64,000 nucleotides of DNA, taken from assembly GCF_000374845.1 (NCBI RefSeq), contig NZ_KB895419.1:248001-312000 (forward strand). Reading direction: 5' to 3'. Positions 8,631 to 17,693 of this stretch are shown piece after piece (positions within the stretch are counted from its first letter, which is position 1; each line of letters opens with the position of its first letter). The stretch is from Paenibacillus terrigena DSM 21567. Its GTDB lineage: Bacteria > Bacillota > Bacilli > Paenibacillales > Paenibacillaceae. A program made the position numbers and the translations under genes. The notes under the pieces were generated by a model. That model saw nothing but the letters and a program-made list of their open reading frames with translations. It had not been told where the DNA came from and ran no database searches.

Positions 8631-9377
8631 ATGCAAGAGTCAATCGCAATTATTTCAGATATTCATAGTAACAGCCTAGCATTAGAAGCAGTATTAAAAG
8701 ATATTTCAGCGCGCGAGATTCACCAAGTCGTGAATTTAGGCGATAGTTTGTTCGGACCGATCGACCCTTTGGGTACAGCAAGGCTATTAATGGAGAATCA
8801 GACCATCATCCATATCATGGGGAATTGCGATCAAATTCTTCTGGAAGCGTACAGTCCATCTGCTACGTTTCAATTTGTAAAACCATTTTTGAATACAGAC
8901 ATCGAGAATTGGATCAGATCTTCTTATCAAGCGACTTGGAGATGCGATGATCTTCTGTTCTGTCACGGGACACCATTTGTAAATGATAAGTACTTGTTGG
9001 AGGATGTCGACGAAAATGGCGTTAGACTTAAAGATCCGAATGAACTGATGATAGAACTCGGAAATATAACACAAAGTTTTATTTTCTGCGGTCATAGTCA
9101 TGTGTTCAAATCGATCAACTTACCGAACGGCAAGTTGATCGTAAACGCGGGTAGTGTAGGGCTGCCAGCCTACGATGATGAGCTTCCTTTTCCGCATGTC
9201 ATGGAATCTGGCACCCCTTATGCTGAATATGTAATTGCTCATCGAACAAATCAATGCATGAGCATTGAGCATGTGATGATAGATTATGATTGGGAGAGAG
9301 CCAGCCGGATTGCTAGTGAAAACGGACGAGAAGATTATGCATTTGCTATTAAAACTGGCAGATCGTTACTCAAATGA
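8631..9377 (+). CDS. Metallophosphoesterase (YfcE-like calcineurin fold)
   Basis: This 248-residue protein has the ordered metal-binding motifs of calcineurin-like phosphoesterases: D-x-H in IISDIHSN (residues 7-14), GD in NLGDSLFG, GNCD in place of GNH, FCHGTP, and the C-terminal GHSH. The family hydrolyses phosphomonoesters or diesters, usually with two divalent metals. The GNCD motif (Asp for His) occurs in the DNA/RNA-repair-like YfcE/MJ0936 branch, but substrate is not predictable. Cytosolic. It precedes a CPT-like kinase gene by 32 nt on the same strand, so the two may be co-transcribed. Confidence 0.88.
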   Translation: MQESIAIISDIHSNSLALEAVLKDISAREIHQVVNLGDSLFGPIDPLGTARLLMENQTIIHIMGNCDQILLEAYSPSATFQFVKPFLNTDIENWIRSSYQATWRCDDLLFCHGTPFVNDKYLLEDVDENGVRLKDPNELMIELGNITQSFIFCGHSHVFKSINLPNGKLIVNAGSVGLPAYDDELPFPHVMESGTPYAEYVIAHRTNQCMSIEHVMIDYDWERASRIASENGREDYAFAIKTGRSLLK

Positions 9378-9409
9378 CTCTATTTCCAACGAATGTGGAG
9401 GCCGAATGA

Positions 9410-9925
9410 GTGGAGAAAGGGAAGATTGTATTTCTGAATGGGGTCACAAGCTCAGGGAAAACCTCGATCGTAGATGCAATCCAATCGAAATCTGAAGCAT
9501 TCTATTATGTCGTAGCTAATGACCTATTCGAACAAATGATTGGTGATAAGTATCTGAAGGAAGATTATTGGAAATATCTAAGTGATGCCATTATGATGAT
9601 GTATCGAACGGCAAAATTATTTTCTGATTGTGGAAAGAATATATTGATTGATGGGATATTAGTGGAGAAACCCGAACTTAAACCACACTATGAACAAGTC
9701 AAAGAAATATTTAAGGGTTCCCCTCTACATATCGTTGAGGTGTATTGTCCATTGGAAATATGTCGGCAACGAAATATCCAGCGTGGCGACCGATCCGTAG
9801 ACCAATCGGATTGGCAACACGACATCATGGCAGAGCATATCACATACCTCTGCACAGTCGATACCAGTGTAAATACACCTGATGAATGTGCGGAATGGAT
9901 ACTTGAAAGGCTATATAACTTATAG
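9410..9925 (+). CDS. Chloramphenicol phosphotransferase-like P-loop kinase
   Basis: This 171-residue protein begins with a Walker A loop in FLNGVTSSGKTS (near residues 8-19) and continues with the ANDLFEQM and DGILVEKPEL segments characteristic of the CPT family of P-loop kinases. The C-terminal half has VEVYCPLEICRQRNIQRGDR, a lid-like Arg-rich stretch. Family members phosphorylate small hydroxylated molecules; the founding member inactivates chloramphenicol, but most homologues are uncharacterised and resistance should not be inferred. The start is a GTG with GGAGG about 9 nt upstream. Confidence 0.82.
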   Translation: MEKGKIVFLNGVTSSGKTSIVDAIQSKSEAFYYVVANDLFEQMIGDKYLKEDYWKYLSDAIMMMYRTAKLFSDCGKNILIDGILVEKPELKPHYEQVKEIFKGSPLHIVEVYCPLEICRQRNIQRGDRSVDQSDWQHDIMAEHITYLCTVDTSVNTPDECAEWILERLYNL

Positions 9926-9938
9926 ATTTAATGTAATT

Positions 9939-9979
9939 ACAGGCACATACGCCCATGAGGGAAAGTGCCTGTTTTTTTG
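9939..9979 (+). terminator. Terminator after the CPT-like gene
   Basis: A CAGGCAC / GTGCCTG stem is followed directly by seven T residues. Confidence 0.88.
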
Positions 9980-10003
9980 TTCCATTGGCTAACTAATTTT
10001 CTA

Positions 10004-10032
10004 TTGACTAAACGTTCATTCAATAATAAAAT
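10004..10032 (+). promoter_or_regulatory. Promoter with embedded TetR-type operator
   Basis: TTGACT (10004-10009), a 17-nt spacer and TAAAAT (10027-10032) make a good sigma-A promoter. The spacer region holds an imperfect 18-bp palindrome at 10005-10022 (TGACTAAACGTTCATTCA, 14 of 18 positions symmetric), with an AACGTT centre like many TetR-family operators. Binding there would block RNA polymerase. The TetR gene is the second gene of this transcript, so autoregulation is the simplest reading. Confidence 0.72.
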
Positions 10033-10073
10033 GTAAGTATATTCCAATTCAATCATTTATGGAGGGATCGCGG

Positions 10074-10823
10074 ATGGATTTGTACTATGAGGTAACAGGT
10101 GAAGGGAAACCAGTCGTTCTTGTACACTGCGGAGGAGCTGATATAAGGGACTGGACGTATGTGGCACCTATTCTGGCGAAGCATTACCAGGTTATTGCTT
10201 TCGATGGTCGAGGGTGTGGGGAATCGCCATCTCCAACGGAACCAGCCAACTATGTAGAGGATTTGCTTGCTTTCTTCAACCATCTACAGCTAGATCAAGC
10301 TACCATTATCGGTCACTCGATAGGCGGAAGGATTGCAACTGAATTTGCCCTGACTTATCCAGAGCGAGTAAATAAGCTGGTACTGATTGGTCCTGATTTA
10401 TCCGGATTTACCCCTAGTGAAGCATTCTCGGAAAGGATGGAAGAGACACGAGCAGCAGCCCCGAATGTTGATCGAATGATGGAAATATCATTAAAGGCTT
10501 GCTCATACCGCGTCGTGATGGCAAGTCCTGAGCAGGAACTTACGGTGCAAATGTGGAAGCATAACATTACGAAAATGATGGAATGGGCAACATGGGAATC
10601 GGTATGGCCGCAGCCACCGGCGATAGAACGACTTGGAGATCTTGCCGTCCCAACCTGCTTCGTGATTGGTAAGAAGGATGCAGCTGATCTTCACCGTATT
10701 GCTGAGCTATATCAGGTTGTCCCTGATATTCGTTTTGTCGAGATTGAAGAAGCTGATCATATGCCGACACTGACACATCCTGAAGAGCTATGTCGTCATA
10801 TTACTGAATTTCTGGAGGAATGA
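10074..10823 (+). CDS. Alpha/beta hydrolase
   Basis: About 249 residues with the alpha/beta hydrolase pattern: HCGG oxyanion region, the nucleophile elbow GHSIGGR (G-x-S-x-G), an acid in the KKDAADL turn and a C-terminal catalytic His in EADHMPTLTHPEEL. It probably hydrolyses an ester, lactone or similar bond in the cytosol; substrate unknown. The start at 10074 is chosen because GGAGGG lies 7 nt upstream, whereas the ATG at 10059 has no ribosome site. It is followed 7 nt later by a TetR-family gene and both lie behind a promoter with a palindromic operator, so its substrate class is probably linked to the regulator's ligand. Confidence 0.87.
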   Translation: MDLYYEVTGEGKPVVLVHCGGADIRDWTYVAPILAKHYQVIAFDGRGCGESPSPTEPANYVEDLLAFFNHLQLDQATIIGHSIGGRIATEFALTYPERVNKLVLIGPDLSGFTPSEAFSERMEETRAAAPNVDRMMEISLKACSYRVVMASPEQELTVQMWKHNITKMMEWATWESVWPQPPAIERLGDLAVPTCFVIGKKDAADLHRIAELYQVVPDIRFVEIEEADHMPTLTHPEELCRHITEFLEE

Positions 10824-10830
10824 ATTTATC

Positions 10831-11421
10831 ATGCCACGCACGCCGGAAGAGAATGAGCGTATACGACAAGCTGCGAAAGAAAAAATCCATCATGCAGCGA
10901 TGGCGCTTTTCGTTAAAAAGGGCTACCATGCCACTTCAATTGATGATGTTGCCAGACTGGCTCAGATCTCAAAAGGATTACTATACAATTATTACAAAGG
11001 AAAAGAAGAGCTGCTTGCCGCGATGGTCCTGATTCGGATCGAAGAAGTGAAGGAAGTGATGGAAGACGCCGCTGCGTTATTGACGCCGGGTGACCAGCTT
11101 CGTCATATCGTCGAAGGAGCGATTAATAACGTATACCGCAGACCTGAGGTGTATCGATTTTACTTGAATTTGCAGACGCAGCCGGAAGACGATCATATCC
11201 TAGCAACCTATAGTGCAATGTTGAACGACGAATCCCGCAAGCAGTTCGAGGTTCAATGCCGGATATTCAAACAGCAAGGCGTGAAGGAACCTCGCATGAA
11301 GTCACTACAGTTCTCTGCCGCGCTCCAAGGCGCAATGTTGATGATGACGACGTATCCTGGTGATTTTCCGGTCGAAGAGATCAAGGAACAGATCATTCGC
11401 GAATACTGCAATGGAACGTAA
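10831..11421 (+). CDS. TetR/AcrR family transcriptional regulator
   Basis: This 196-residue protein starts with a typical TetR DNA-binding domain: IHHAAMALFVKKGYHATSI, then DDVARLAQISKGLLYNYYKGKEELL, the helix-turn-helix with the YxYF-like YNYYKGKE signature. The C-terminal 130 residues are the variable ligand-binding helical domain. It lies 7 nt after the hydrolase gene, in one operon behind a palindromic operator at 10005-10022, suggesting it represses that operon until it binds a small ligand. Confidence 0.92.
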   Translation: MPRTPEENERIRQAAKEKIHHAAMALFVKKGYHATSIDDVARLAQISKGLLYNYYKGKEELLAAMVLIRIEEVKEVMEDAAALLTPGDQLRHIVEGAINNVYRRPEVYRFYLNLQTQPEDDHILATYSAMLNDESRKQFEVQCRIFKQQGVKEPRMKSLQFSAALQGAMLMMTTYPGDFPVEEIKEQIIREYCNGT

Positions 11422-11463
11422 TAAAGGAGTTTAAATCTCCAATTGCACAATACCTATTGAAAT

Positions 11464-11508
11464 CAGAAGGACATCCTTTCTTGTAAGTGGGGAGGTCCTT
11501 CTTTTTGC
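11464..11508 (+). terminator. Terminator of the hydrolase-tetR operon
   Basis: An AGAAGGAC / GTCCTTCT stem with a 22-nt loop is followed by TTTTT. Confidence 0.78.
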
Positions 11509-11594
11509 TATTGTTATATCCCTCGAACTAAAGCAACTAACATATTGTATATGGCCAGATCTAACATTTTCGATATCTTCTAATCTATTATCCA

Positions 11595-11622
11595 TTGATT
11601 CATGGAAGCGTTATCATATATC
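11595..11622 (+). promoter_or_regulatory. Promoter and CcpA cre site of the carbohydrate operon
   Basis: The 15-mer ATGGAAGCGTTATCA at 11602-11616 matches the CcpA consensus WTGNAARCGNWWWCA at every specified position. It fills the space between a TTGATT (11595-11600) and a TATATC (11617-11622) hexamer, so CcpA binding would occlude the promoter. This predicts carbon-catabolite repression of the transporter and hydrolase genes downstream. Confidence 0.8.
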
Positions 11623-11670
11623 TTGTGTATGTTCTAGTCCAATTCAACAACATAAAAGGAGGTGAGTTTC

Positions 11671-12633
11671 ATGAGAAATCAGACCGCTGCTATGACAGGT
11701 GAGCTAGTAGATCCGCATGGATCTAAGAATCAAAGTCCATTCCTCCAATCCTTTTGGAGACAAAAGTACTTATATCTCATGGTACTGCCAGGGTTCCTCA
11801 TCGTGCTCATATTCGCATATTTCCCGATGTACGGCGTGTTGATCGCCTTCAAGGATTATAATGTGGCTAAAGGCATATGGGGAAGCGAGTGGGTGGGATT
11901 TAAATATTTCCATGAATTTATTAACAATCCCATTGCAGTGCGAACCGTCAAAAATACGTTAATCCTTGGCGTATACAGTCTATTTTTCGGTTTTCCCGCT
12001 CCCATCGTACTCGCACTGCTGCTGAATGAAATTCGAGTGCTTGCATTCAAGAAATTCGTACAAACAGTATCGTACTTTCCTCATTTCATTTCGACCGTGA
12101 TTATTGTAGGCATGCTCAAGGAATTCACCTCGTTGGACGGTATGTTCAACACGATCGCATGCTGGTTCGGGAAGGAACCCGTCAACTTTATTACGGAATC
12201 GCAATATTTCCGCACATTGTTCGTAGGGTCCGGGATTTGGCAGGGTATCGGCTGGGGCACGATTCTGTATCTGGCTGCACTCAGTAATGCCGATCCAACA
12301 TTGTATGACGTTGCTTCGATGGATGGGGCGAATCGTTGGCAGAAAATGAAACACATCTCACTTCCCGCCATTATGCCGACCACGATTATCCTGTTCATCT
12401 TATCCATTGGAGGCATTCTGGGCACCGACTTCATGAAGGTCATGCTGATGTACAACCCAGGGACCTATGAGACGGCCGATGTCATTGGTACATACGTGTA
12501 CAGAGTAGGTCTAGAGGGAGGACGATTCGAATACAGCGCTGCCGTCGGATTGATGCTGTCCGTTGTCTCCTTTCTGTTCGTTCTGGCAACGAACCGTTTG
12601 TCACGTAAATTTTCAGAAACAAGTTTATGGTAG
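11671..12633 (+). CDS. Sugar ABC transporter permease (LplB/YteP type)
   Basis: About 320 residues with six predicted membrane segments and the LplB-like start region KYLYLMVLPGFLIVLIFAYF, then PMYGVLIAFKDY. The cytoplasmic EAA-type loop (LYDVASMDGANRWQKMKHI) that contacts the ATPase is intact. It belongs to the oligosaccharide importer group common in Paenibacillus, and there is no ATPase gene nearby, as usual for systems that share an MsmX-type ATPase. The start at 11671 has a perfect AAGGAGGTGA 5-8 nt upstream. It is the first gene of a four-gene operon with the second permease, lipoprotein and GH95-like hydrolase. Confidence 0.93.
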   Translation: MRNQTAAMTGELVDPHGSKNQSPFLQSFWRQKYLYLMVLPGFLIVLIFAYFPMYGVLIAFKDYNVAKGIWGSEWVGFKYFHEFINNPIAVRTVKNTLILGVYSLFFGFPAPIVLALLLNEIRVLAFKKFVQTVSYFPHFISTVIIVGMLKEFTSLDGMFNTIACWFGKEPVNFITESQYFRTLFVGSGIWQGIGWGTILYLAALSNADPTLYDVASMDGANRWQKMKHISLPAIMPTTIILFILSIGGILGTDFMKVMLMYNPGTYETADVIGTYVYRVGLEGGRFEYSAAVGLMLSVVSFLFVLATNRLSRKFSETSLW

Positions 12634-12643
12634 GTGAATGTAG

Positions 12644-13528
12644 ATGGGGTTTAAACATAGCTTAGGTTCCCGCTTGTTCGACGTATTCAACTATGGACTC
12701 ATGCTGCTGCTGATCATCATCACGGTATACCCGCTGCTGCATGTCATATCGATTTCGCTCAGCCATGCGGATTTTATTGCGCTCGGTCAAGTGAGTTTTT
12801 TTCCGAAAGGTTTCAATATCAAGGGATACCAGATCATATTTGAGAAGCGGCTTCTGTATACGAGTTACGCCAATACCATCATGTATGCGACCGTAGGCAC
12901 GCTGTTGACGCTGCTCCTGACTTCGCTCATGGCTTATCCGCTTACGGTATCGAAGTTCCGAATCAAAAAGCCGATTACGATCTTCCTCGCGGTAACGATG
13001 TTCTTCAGCGGCGGCATGATTCCGACGTATTTGTTAATGAAAGAGCTTCACCTGCTTAATACGTTTTGGGTGATGGTATTGCCGGGCTGCATCAGTGCTT
13101 ATAATGTCATCATTTTTCGTACCTTCTTCCAGAACATCCCGAGCGAGCTGCGTGAATCGGCGTATATGGATGGCGCGAATGACCTGACGGTTCTATTTCG
13201 AATCTATCTGCCTCTGTCTAAGGCGCTGCTCGCTACATTCGCCTTGTTCACGATTGTCGGGCATTGGAATGAATGGTTCAGCGCACTCATCTATTTGCGG
13301 GACGAGAATCGTTATCCGCTCCAAATGTTCTTGCGCAGCATTATTTTCACGCAGCAGGGATATGGCAGCAGCGAACAGGCAACAGAGATGATCCAAAATC
13401 GGCAAATCAACCCGAAGAACATTCAAATGGCTGCCGTAGTCATCACAATGGCTCCGATTCTGTGTATTTATCCGTTCGTGCAGAAGTATTTCGTTAAAGG
13501 GGTTATGGTAGGTTCAATAAAAGGATAG
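12644..13528 (+). CDS. Sugar ABC transporter permease (YtcP/YesQ type)
   Basis: This 294-residue protein has six predicted membrane helices and the partner-permease hallmarks: DVFNYGLMLLLIIITVYPLL, FFSGGMIPTYLLMKEL, and the EAA loop LRESAYMDGANDLTV. It pairs with the LplB-type permease ending 10 nt upstream to form the membrane channel. The MsmX-type shared ATPase is not encoded in this locus. Confidence 0.93.
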   Translation: MGFKHSLGSRLFDVFNYGLMLLLIIITVYPLLHVISISLSHADFIALGQVSFFPKGFNIKGYQIIFEKRLLYTSYANTIMYATVGTLLTLLLTSLMAYPLTVSKFRIKKPITIFLAVTMFFSGGMIPTYLLMKELHLLNTFWVMVLPGCISAYNVIIFRTFFQNIPSELRESAYMDGANDLTVLFRIYLPLSKALLATFALFTIVGHWNEWFSALIYLRDENRYPLQMFLRSIIFTQQGYGSSEQATEMIQNRQINPKNIQMAAVVITMAPILCIYPFVQKYFVKGVMVGSIKG

Positions 13529-13540
13529 GGGAGAGTTGAC

Positions 13541-15160
13541 ATGAAAAAAACGTTAATGGGCATGTTGATGGCGCTGCTGCTAATTACGACGTATCTTAGC
13601 GGCTGCAGCGGAGAATCAGGCACAAGTGAATCGAAATCAGAAGACAAGGGGAGTTCCGACAAGGCCAATGCGTTGCATTTAAAGGTTGTGATTCCGCATT
13701 TCGGAGGCGATCCGACGGGAACGACTGTGCAGCAGGAATACGAGAAGGAAATCCAGAATTATCTAGGGACTGAAGTCAAAATTGATTGGACACGCATTCC
13801 GTGGGCCGAATATACGGAGAAGACGAAGGTCATGCTGACGAGCGGCGATATTCCAGACGTCATGCTGGTGCGGGGTCAAGATAATATTATCAAATTCGGA
13901 GAACAAGGGTTGTTCGTAGACTTGTCACAGCATATAGATAAGATGCCAAATTATAAAACATATATCGATGCGACAGGCAACAACGAGCAATATTTGATGA
14001 ACGAAAATAAACAGTTGTTCGCATTCTATGACGGCTATACGAATCCGACAGACATAGAGCCAAGCCAATATGCCGCAGCCTATCGCCTCGACGTCTTCCA
14101 GAAGCATAATATTAAGGTGCCGACGACACTCGATGAATTGTATGATGCAGCCAAACAGTTGAAAGCATTGTATCCGGATGCCTATCCCGTAGGACAGAGT
14201 GAGCAATATTTAGAGTATGACGGCATCCTGAGCGCGAATCATACCGCAGGGAACATTTATTGGAACGGCGAGAAATATGTATACGGTCCAACGGAAGAGG
14301 CTTATAAGGAGGCTTTGATATTCCTGAACAAGCTGTATAAGGAGAAGCTGCTGGATCCGGCCTATTGGTCCGACAATATGGATGAGGCCAAGACCAAAGC
14401 CACCTCGGGTAAATCATTTATCTATCCTCTGCTATGGTCAGGGTATGTAGCTGATTTCAATGCGAACAAGCAGGCTGGCGTGACATGGACGTTAGCCATG
14501 GGTGCTGACAATCCGAAATACGGTAAGGCTTGGAAATATGGCAGTGAGCCAAAAGGCAAGGGATTAAGCAACGGCTCGGGTCTAGTGATCTCTGCGAAAT
14601 CCGAGAATGTGGAGCAGATTGTGAAGCTGCTTGATTATCAGTACAGCGACAAGATGGTCGATTTGCTCATGTGGGGGATGGAGGGCAAATCTTATGAGGT
14701 GAAGGACGGGAAGAAGCAGTTCTTGCCAGCTCTGATTCAATCAGATGATTTTGTTGGTGAACTCGCGAAATTAGGCGTATCCGCATCGATGCGCACGAGA
14801 CCGGGTATCGTATTTACACCACAGGAGCGCATTGCCAAATACACGTCGATCCCGGATGTGATGTTCTACCATGATGGGAAAGCACAGATGGAGAACTACT
14901 GGTTCTCCTCAGACAAGTACGGGGGCAAAGAATCGATTGCGCCTATGGATCATGCGCCAAAAATGATGTTCACGAAGGATGAAAGTGACCTGAAAGCCAA
15001 TACGATGACACCGATCGAGACGTATGTCAAAGAAAGCGCCGTAAAATTCATTAAAGGCGAAATGGACTTCTCCGAGTGGGGCAAATTCCAGGATACGATC
15101 AAAAAGATGGGCGACTATGAGTCGATTCTAAAATTGTATAACGATAAAGTACAACAATAA
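13541..15160 (+). CDS. Extracellular sugar-binding lipoprotein (LplA-like)
   Basis: This 539-residue protein starts with a lipoprotein signal: MKKTLMGML..., hydrophobic core, then lipobox L-S-G-C at about residues 20-23 and a Ser/Glu-rich linker. The rest is a large cluster-D-type solute-binding protein as in LplA/YtcQ, with VVIPHFGGDPTGTTVQQEY, SGDIPDVMLVRG and a C-terminal EWGKFQDTIKKMG segment. It would capture an oligosaccharide outside the membrane and deliver it to the two permeases just upstream. Confidence 0.93.
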   Translation: MKKTLMGMLMALLLITTYLSGCSGESGTSESKSEDKGSSDKANALHLKVVIPHFGGDPTGTTVQQEYEKEIQNYLGTEVKIDWTRIPWAEYTEKTKVMLTSGDIPDVMLVRGQDNIIKFGEQGLFVDLSQHIDKMPNYKTYIDATGNNEQYLMNENKQLFAFYDGYTNPTDIEPSQYAAAYRLDVFQKHNIKVPTTLDELYDAAKQLKALYPDAYPVGQSEQYLEYDGILSANHTAGNIYWNGEKYVYGPTEEAYKEALIFLNKLYKEKLLDPAYWSDNMDEAKTKATSGKSFIYPLLWSGYVADFNANKQAGVTWTLAMGADNPKYGKAWKYGSEPKGKGLSNGSGLVISAKSENVEQIVKLLDYQYSDKMVDLLMWGMEGKSYEVKDGKKQFLPALIQSDDFVGELAKLGVSASMRTRPGIVFTPQERIAKYTSIPDVMFYHDGKAQMENYWFSSDKYGGKESIAPMDHAPKMMFTKDESDLKANTMTPIETYVKESAVKFIKGEMDFSEWGKFQDTIKKMGDYESILKLYNDKVQQ

Positions 15161-15198
15161 CAGGCTGACTGATAGAACGATGACAAGCTTAATGGGCG

Positions 15199-15223
15199 CC
15201 GTCTGATCTGATACAGACGGTTT
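15199..15223 (+). terminator. Intercistronic hairpin after the binding-protein gene
   Basis: CCGTCTG / CAGACGG stem followed by a weak TTTG. Its place after the lipoprotein gene suggests partial termination or 3'-end protection, keeping hydrolase output below that of the binding protein. Confidence 0.55.
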
Positions 15224-15263
15224 GCTCTATCTGCTAGTAAGACGGATGGGGAGGCTCTATCAA

Positions 15264-17534
15264 GTGAACAAGTATGATCTTCTATTCGAACAACCAATCG
15301 CAAGGTGGGATGAGGCGCTGCCGCTTGGCAATGGATTAACGGGATGTCTCCTATGGGGGAACGGCGCACCGCTCAGATTCAGTCTAGACCGAGGGGATCT
15401 ATGGGATCTCCGGCTGGCTCCGGAAGTGCATGAGGTGGGGTTCACGTATGCTGAAATGATTGATTGCGTGAAGCGGGGCGATCAAGAGGGGCTATTGAAC
15501 CGATTCGATCGCATTTATGAAAAATATCCGTATCCGACGAAGCTTCCGGCCGGTCGCTTGGAGCTGAATTTCAGACAACCCGCAGATCAGATCATAAGTA
15601 ATCTAGTTCTACAGGAAGCATGTGCGAATATCGAGATGACCTTCGGGGATCGTACCGTTACGGTGTCCAGTTACTTGCATGCTGTGAATGGCCTTGGCTA
15701 TATTCGAATTGTCGGTGATCCGGAAGCAGCAGGAAGATTGGACATCGTTCCACCGGATTATGTTGGCGCCCAGCAGGATGACAACGCGAACCTTGTATTT
15801 CATTCAAGCCTGACTCGGCTTGGTTACCCGGCTGCTTCACAGCATGCGGAAGGTCATGTGCGTTGGTTCCATCAACATACCGCGCATGAACTCGAATACG
15901 CTATTGTCGTAGCAGAAGGCCATTCAGCTGCAGGGGAGCGTATAGCCGTATATACGGTTGCCACGAACCACGATGGCATGGATTGGTTGGAGATGGCGAA
16001 ACGGAAGACCGCATCGGCTCTGGAGACCGGGTATGATGCCGCGTTCGTCGAGCATGTCGAATGGTGGGCTCGATACTGGGCTCAGAGCTCCATCACTTTG
16101 CCGGATGAAGAAGCGGAGAAGATGTGGGTGCTGAACAATTATCTGTTCGGTTCCTGTTCCCGAAAAGGAGCGCCGCCGATGCCTCTGCAAGGGGTATGGA
16201 CTGCCGATGAAGGAAAGCTTCCCCCGTGGAAAGGTGATTACCATCATGATCTCAATACGCAGCTTAGCTATTGGCATTATCTGAAGGCTAACCATCTCGA
16301 AGAAGGGGAGAGCTTCATCGATTTTCTGTGGAACTTGCGGCCGGAAGCAAGAAGATTCGCCGAGCGCTTCTATGATGCGCCTGGCATCAATCTCCCTTCA
16401 GTGATGACCCTGACTGGTGGGGCGATGGGTGGATGGCCGATGTACAGTTTGAGCATTACGAACCAGATTTGGTTGTGCCAGGCCTTCGATCATTACTGGC
16501 TGAGCACGGGGAATCAAGAATTTCTGCGCGATAAAGCTTATGTGTACTTCCGAGAAACGGCGGAATGCGTCCAGCGCTGGCTCGTGCCAGGCGAAGATGG
16601 CAAGCTGAGGCTGCCGTTATCAAGCTCGCCGGAGTTCCATGATAACCGGTTAGAGGCATGGCTTGATCCCATGAGTAACTATGACTTGTCCCTGTTAATC
16701 TATCTGTTCCGCCGTCTGAGAGATATGGCCGGACAGTTAGATTACGCCGATGACGCCGAACAATGGGCAGATGTTCTCGAAAATCTGCCAGAGCTTGCTA
16801 GTAACAAGGACGGCGTACTGATGATCAACCTGAAGGAATCATTGACGGAGAGCCATCGTCACTTTTCACATATGATGTCCATATTCCCATTGAAACTGCT
16901 CAATCGGAACGCGTCGACACGCGATCGCGACATTGTCGATAAGACGATCTCTCATTTGGAAGTGCTAGGCAAAGGCCAATGGGTCGGTTATTCATTTGCT
17001 TGGGCGGCAGCGATGTACGCATGGCAAGGGAATGGAGAAGCCGCACTCTATCATTTGCAGCAAATGTGGCGTTATACATGCTCACCGAATGGTTTCCATT
17101 TGAACGGCGATTACAAGCATGCGGGGGTATGCATGTTCCATTACCGCCCTTTTACGTTGGAAGGCAACTTCGCGGCAGTAAGTGCCCTGCAGGATATGCT
17201 GCTGCAGGTGGATGAAGGAACGATCCGCGTATTCCCGGCAATTCCAGCAGCATGGGCTGATCGCACAGCCGAGTTCCGCGATTTCAGGGGCGAAATGGGT
17301 GTACTCTTATCGGCAAGGTTAAGTGGAGGTAAGCTAGATTATATCAAGCTGCGTGCAGAACGAGGTGGCTCCTTCCGAGTCCAGAACGATTTTGGCTGTG
17401 AAGGTCTGTTGATTATCATCGGGGATCGATCTAATGAGATCAATTGCACGGCTGGTGAATCGTTCCGTGTTGATCTGCAAGCGGGAGATGAATGTAGGAT
17501 TACAGGCATCGGATCTCCAATTCCTGTACGGTAA
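15264..17534 (+). CDS. Glycoside hydrolase, family GH95-like (alpha-L-fucosidase/galactosidase class)
   Basis: About 756 residues without signal peptide, so cytosolic. The N-terminal segment WDEALPLGNGLTGCLLWG is the GH95 beta-domain start. The (alpha/alpha) barrel shows MPLQGVWTADEG, PWKGDYHHDLNTQLSYW (in place of the family N-x-N-x-x-x-x-W asparagines), LPLSSSPEFHDN with the likely catalytic Glu, and SHRHFSHMMSIFPL. The asparagine motif reads DLNTQ rather than NINxx, so it is a divergent branch and the sugar specificity is uncertain. The start is a GTG with GGGGAGG 9 nt upstream; an in-frame ATG at 15222 lies inside the intercistronic hairpin. It would cleave the sugar imported by the upstream transporter. 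Confidence 0.8.
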   Translation: MNKYDLLFEQPIARWDEALPLGNGLTGCLLWGNGAPLRFSLDRGDLWDLRLAPEVHEVGFTYAEMIDCVKRGDQEGLLNRFDRIYEKYPYPTKLPAGRLELNFRQPADQIISNLVLQEACANIEMTFGDRTVTVSSYLHAVNGLGYIRIVGDPEAAGRLDIVPPDYVGAQQDDNANLVFHSSLTRLGYPAASQHAEGHVRWFHQHTAHELEYAIVVAEGHSAAGERIAVYTVATNHDGMDWLEMAKRKTASALETGYDAAFVEHVEWWARYWAQSSITLPDEEAEKMWVLNNYLFGSCSRKGAPPMPLQGVWTADEGKLPPWKGDYHHDLNTQLSYWHYLKANHLEEGESFIDFLWNLRPEARRFAERFYDAPGINLPSVMTLTGGAMGGWPMYSLSITNQIWLCQAFDHYWLSTGNQEFLRDKAYVYFRETAECVQRWLVPGEDGKLRLPLSSSPEFHDNRLEAWLDPMSNYDLSLLIYLFRRLRDMAGQLDYADDAEQWADVLENLPELASNKDGVLMINLKESLTESHRHFSHMMSIFPLKLLNRNASTRDRDIVDKTISHLEVLGKGQWVGYSFAWAAAMYAWQGNGEAALYHLQQMWRYTCSPNGFHLNGDYKHAGVCMFHYRPFTLEGNFAAVSALQDMLLQVDEGTIRVFPAIPAAWADRTAEFRDFRGEMGVLLSARLSGGKLDYIKLRAERGGSFRVQNDFGCEGLLIIIGDRSNEINCTAGESFRVDLQAGDECRITGIGSPIPVR

Positions 17535-17559
17535 TCCTTCATCAATACCAACCATTGAA

Positions 17560-17603
17560 TAAGGCAGTGAAGCTTCAAGCGGAGTCTTTGCTGCCTTTTT
17601 GTA
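17560..17603 (+). terminator. Terminator of the transporter-hydrolase operon
   Basis: AAGGCAG / CTGCCTT stem with an inner TGAAGCTTCA palindrome and a TTTTT tail. Confidence 0.8.
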
Positions 17604-17693
17604 TATCCATTTTTTGTAGTACATGTTCCAATACCTGTGTTATATTATTACAACTAGATGTATGCGCATTCATTTCCAGGTGGGAGGGTCCCT

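Noticed and set aside
9410-9925. Chloramphenicol resistance gene
   Set aside because: Only the P-loop kinase family is supported. Most family members are uncharacterised and the window has no producer context.
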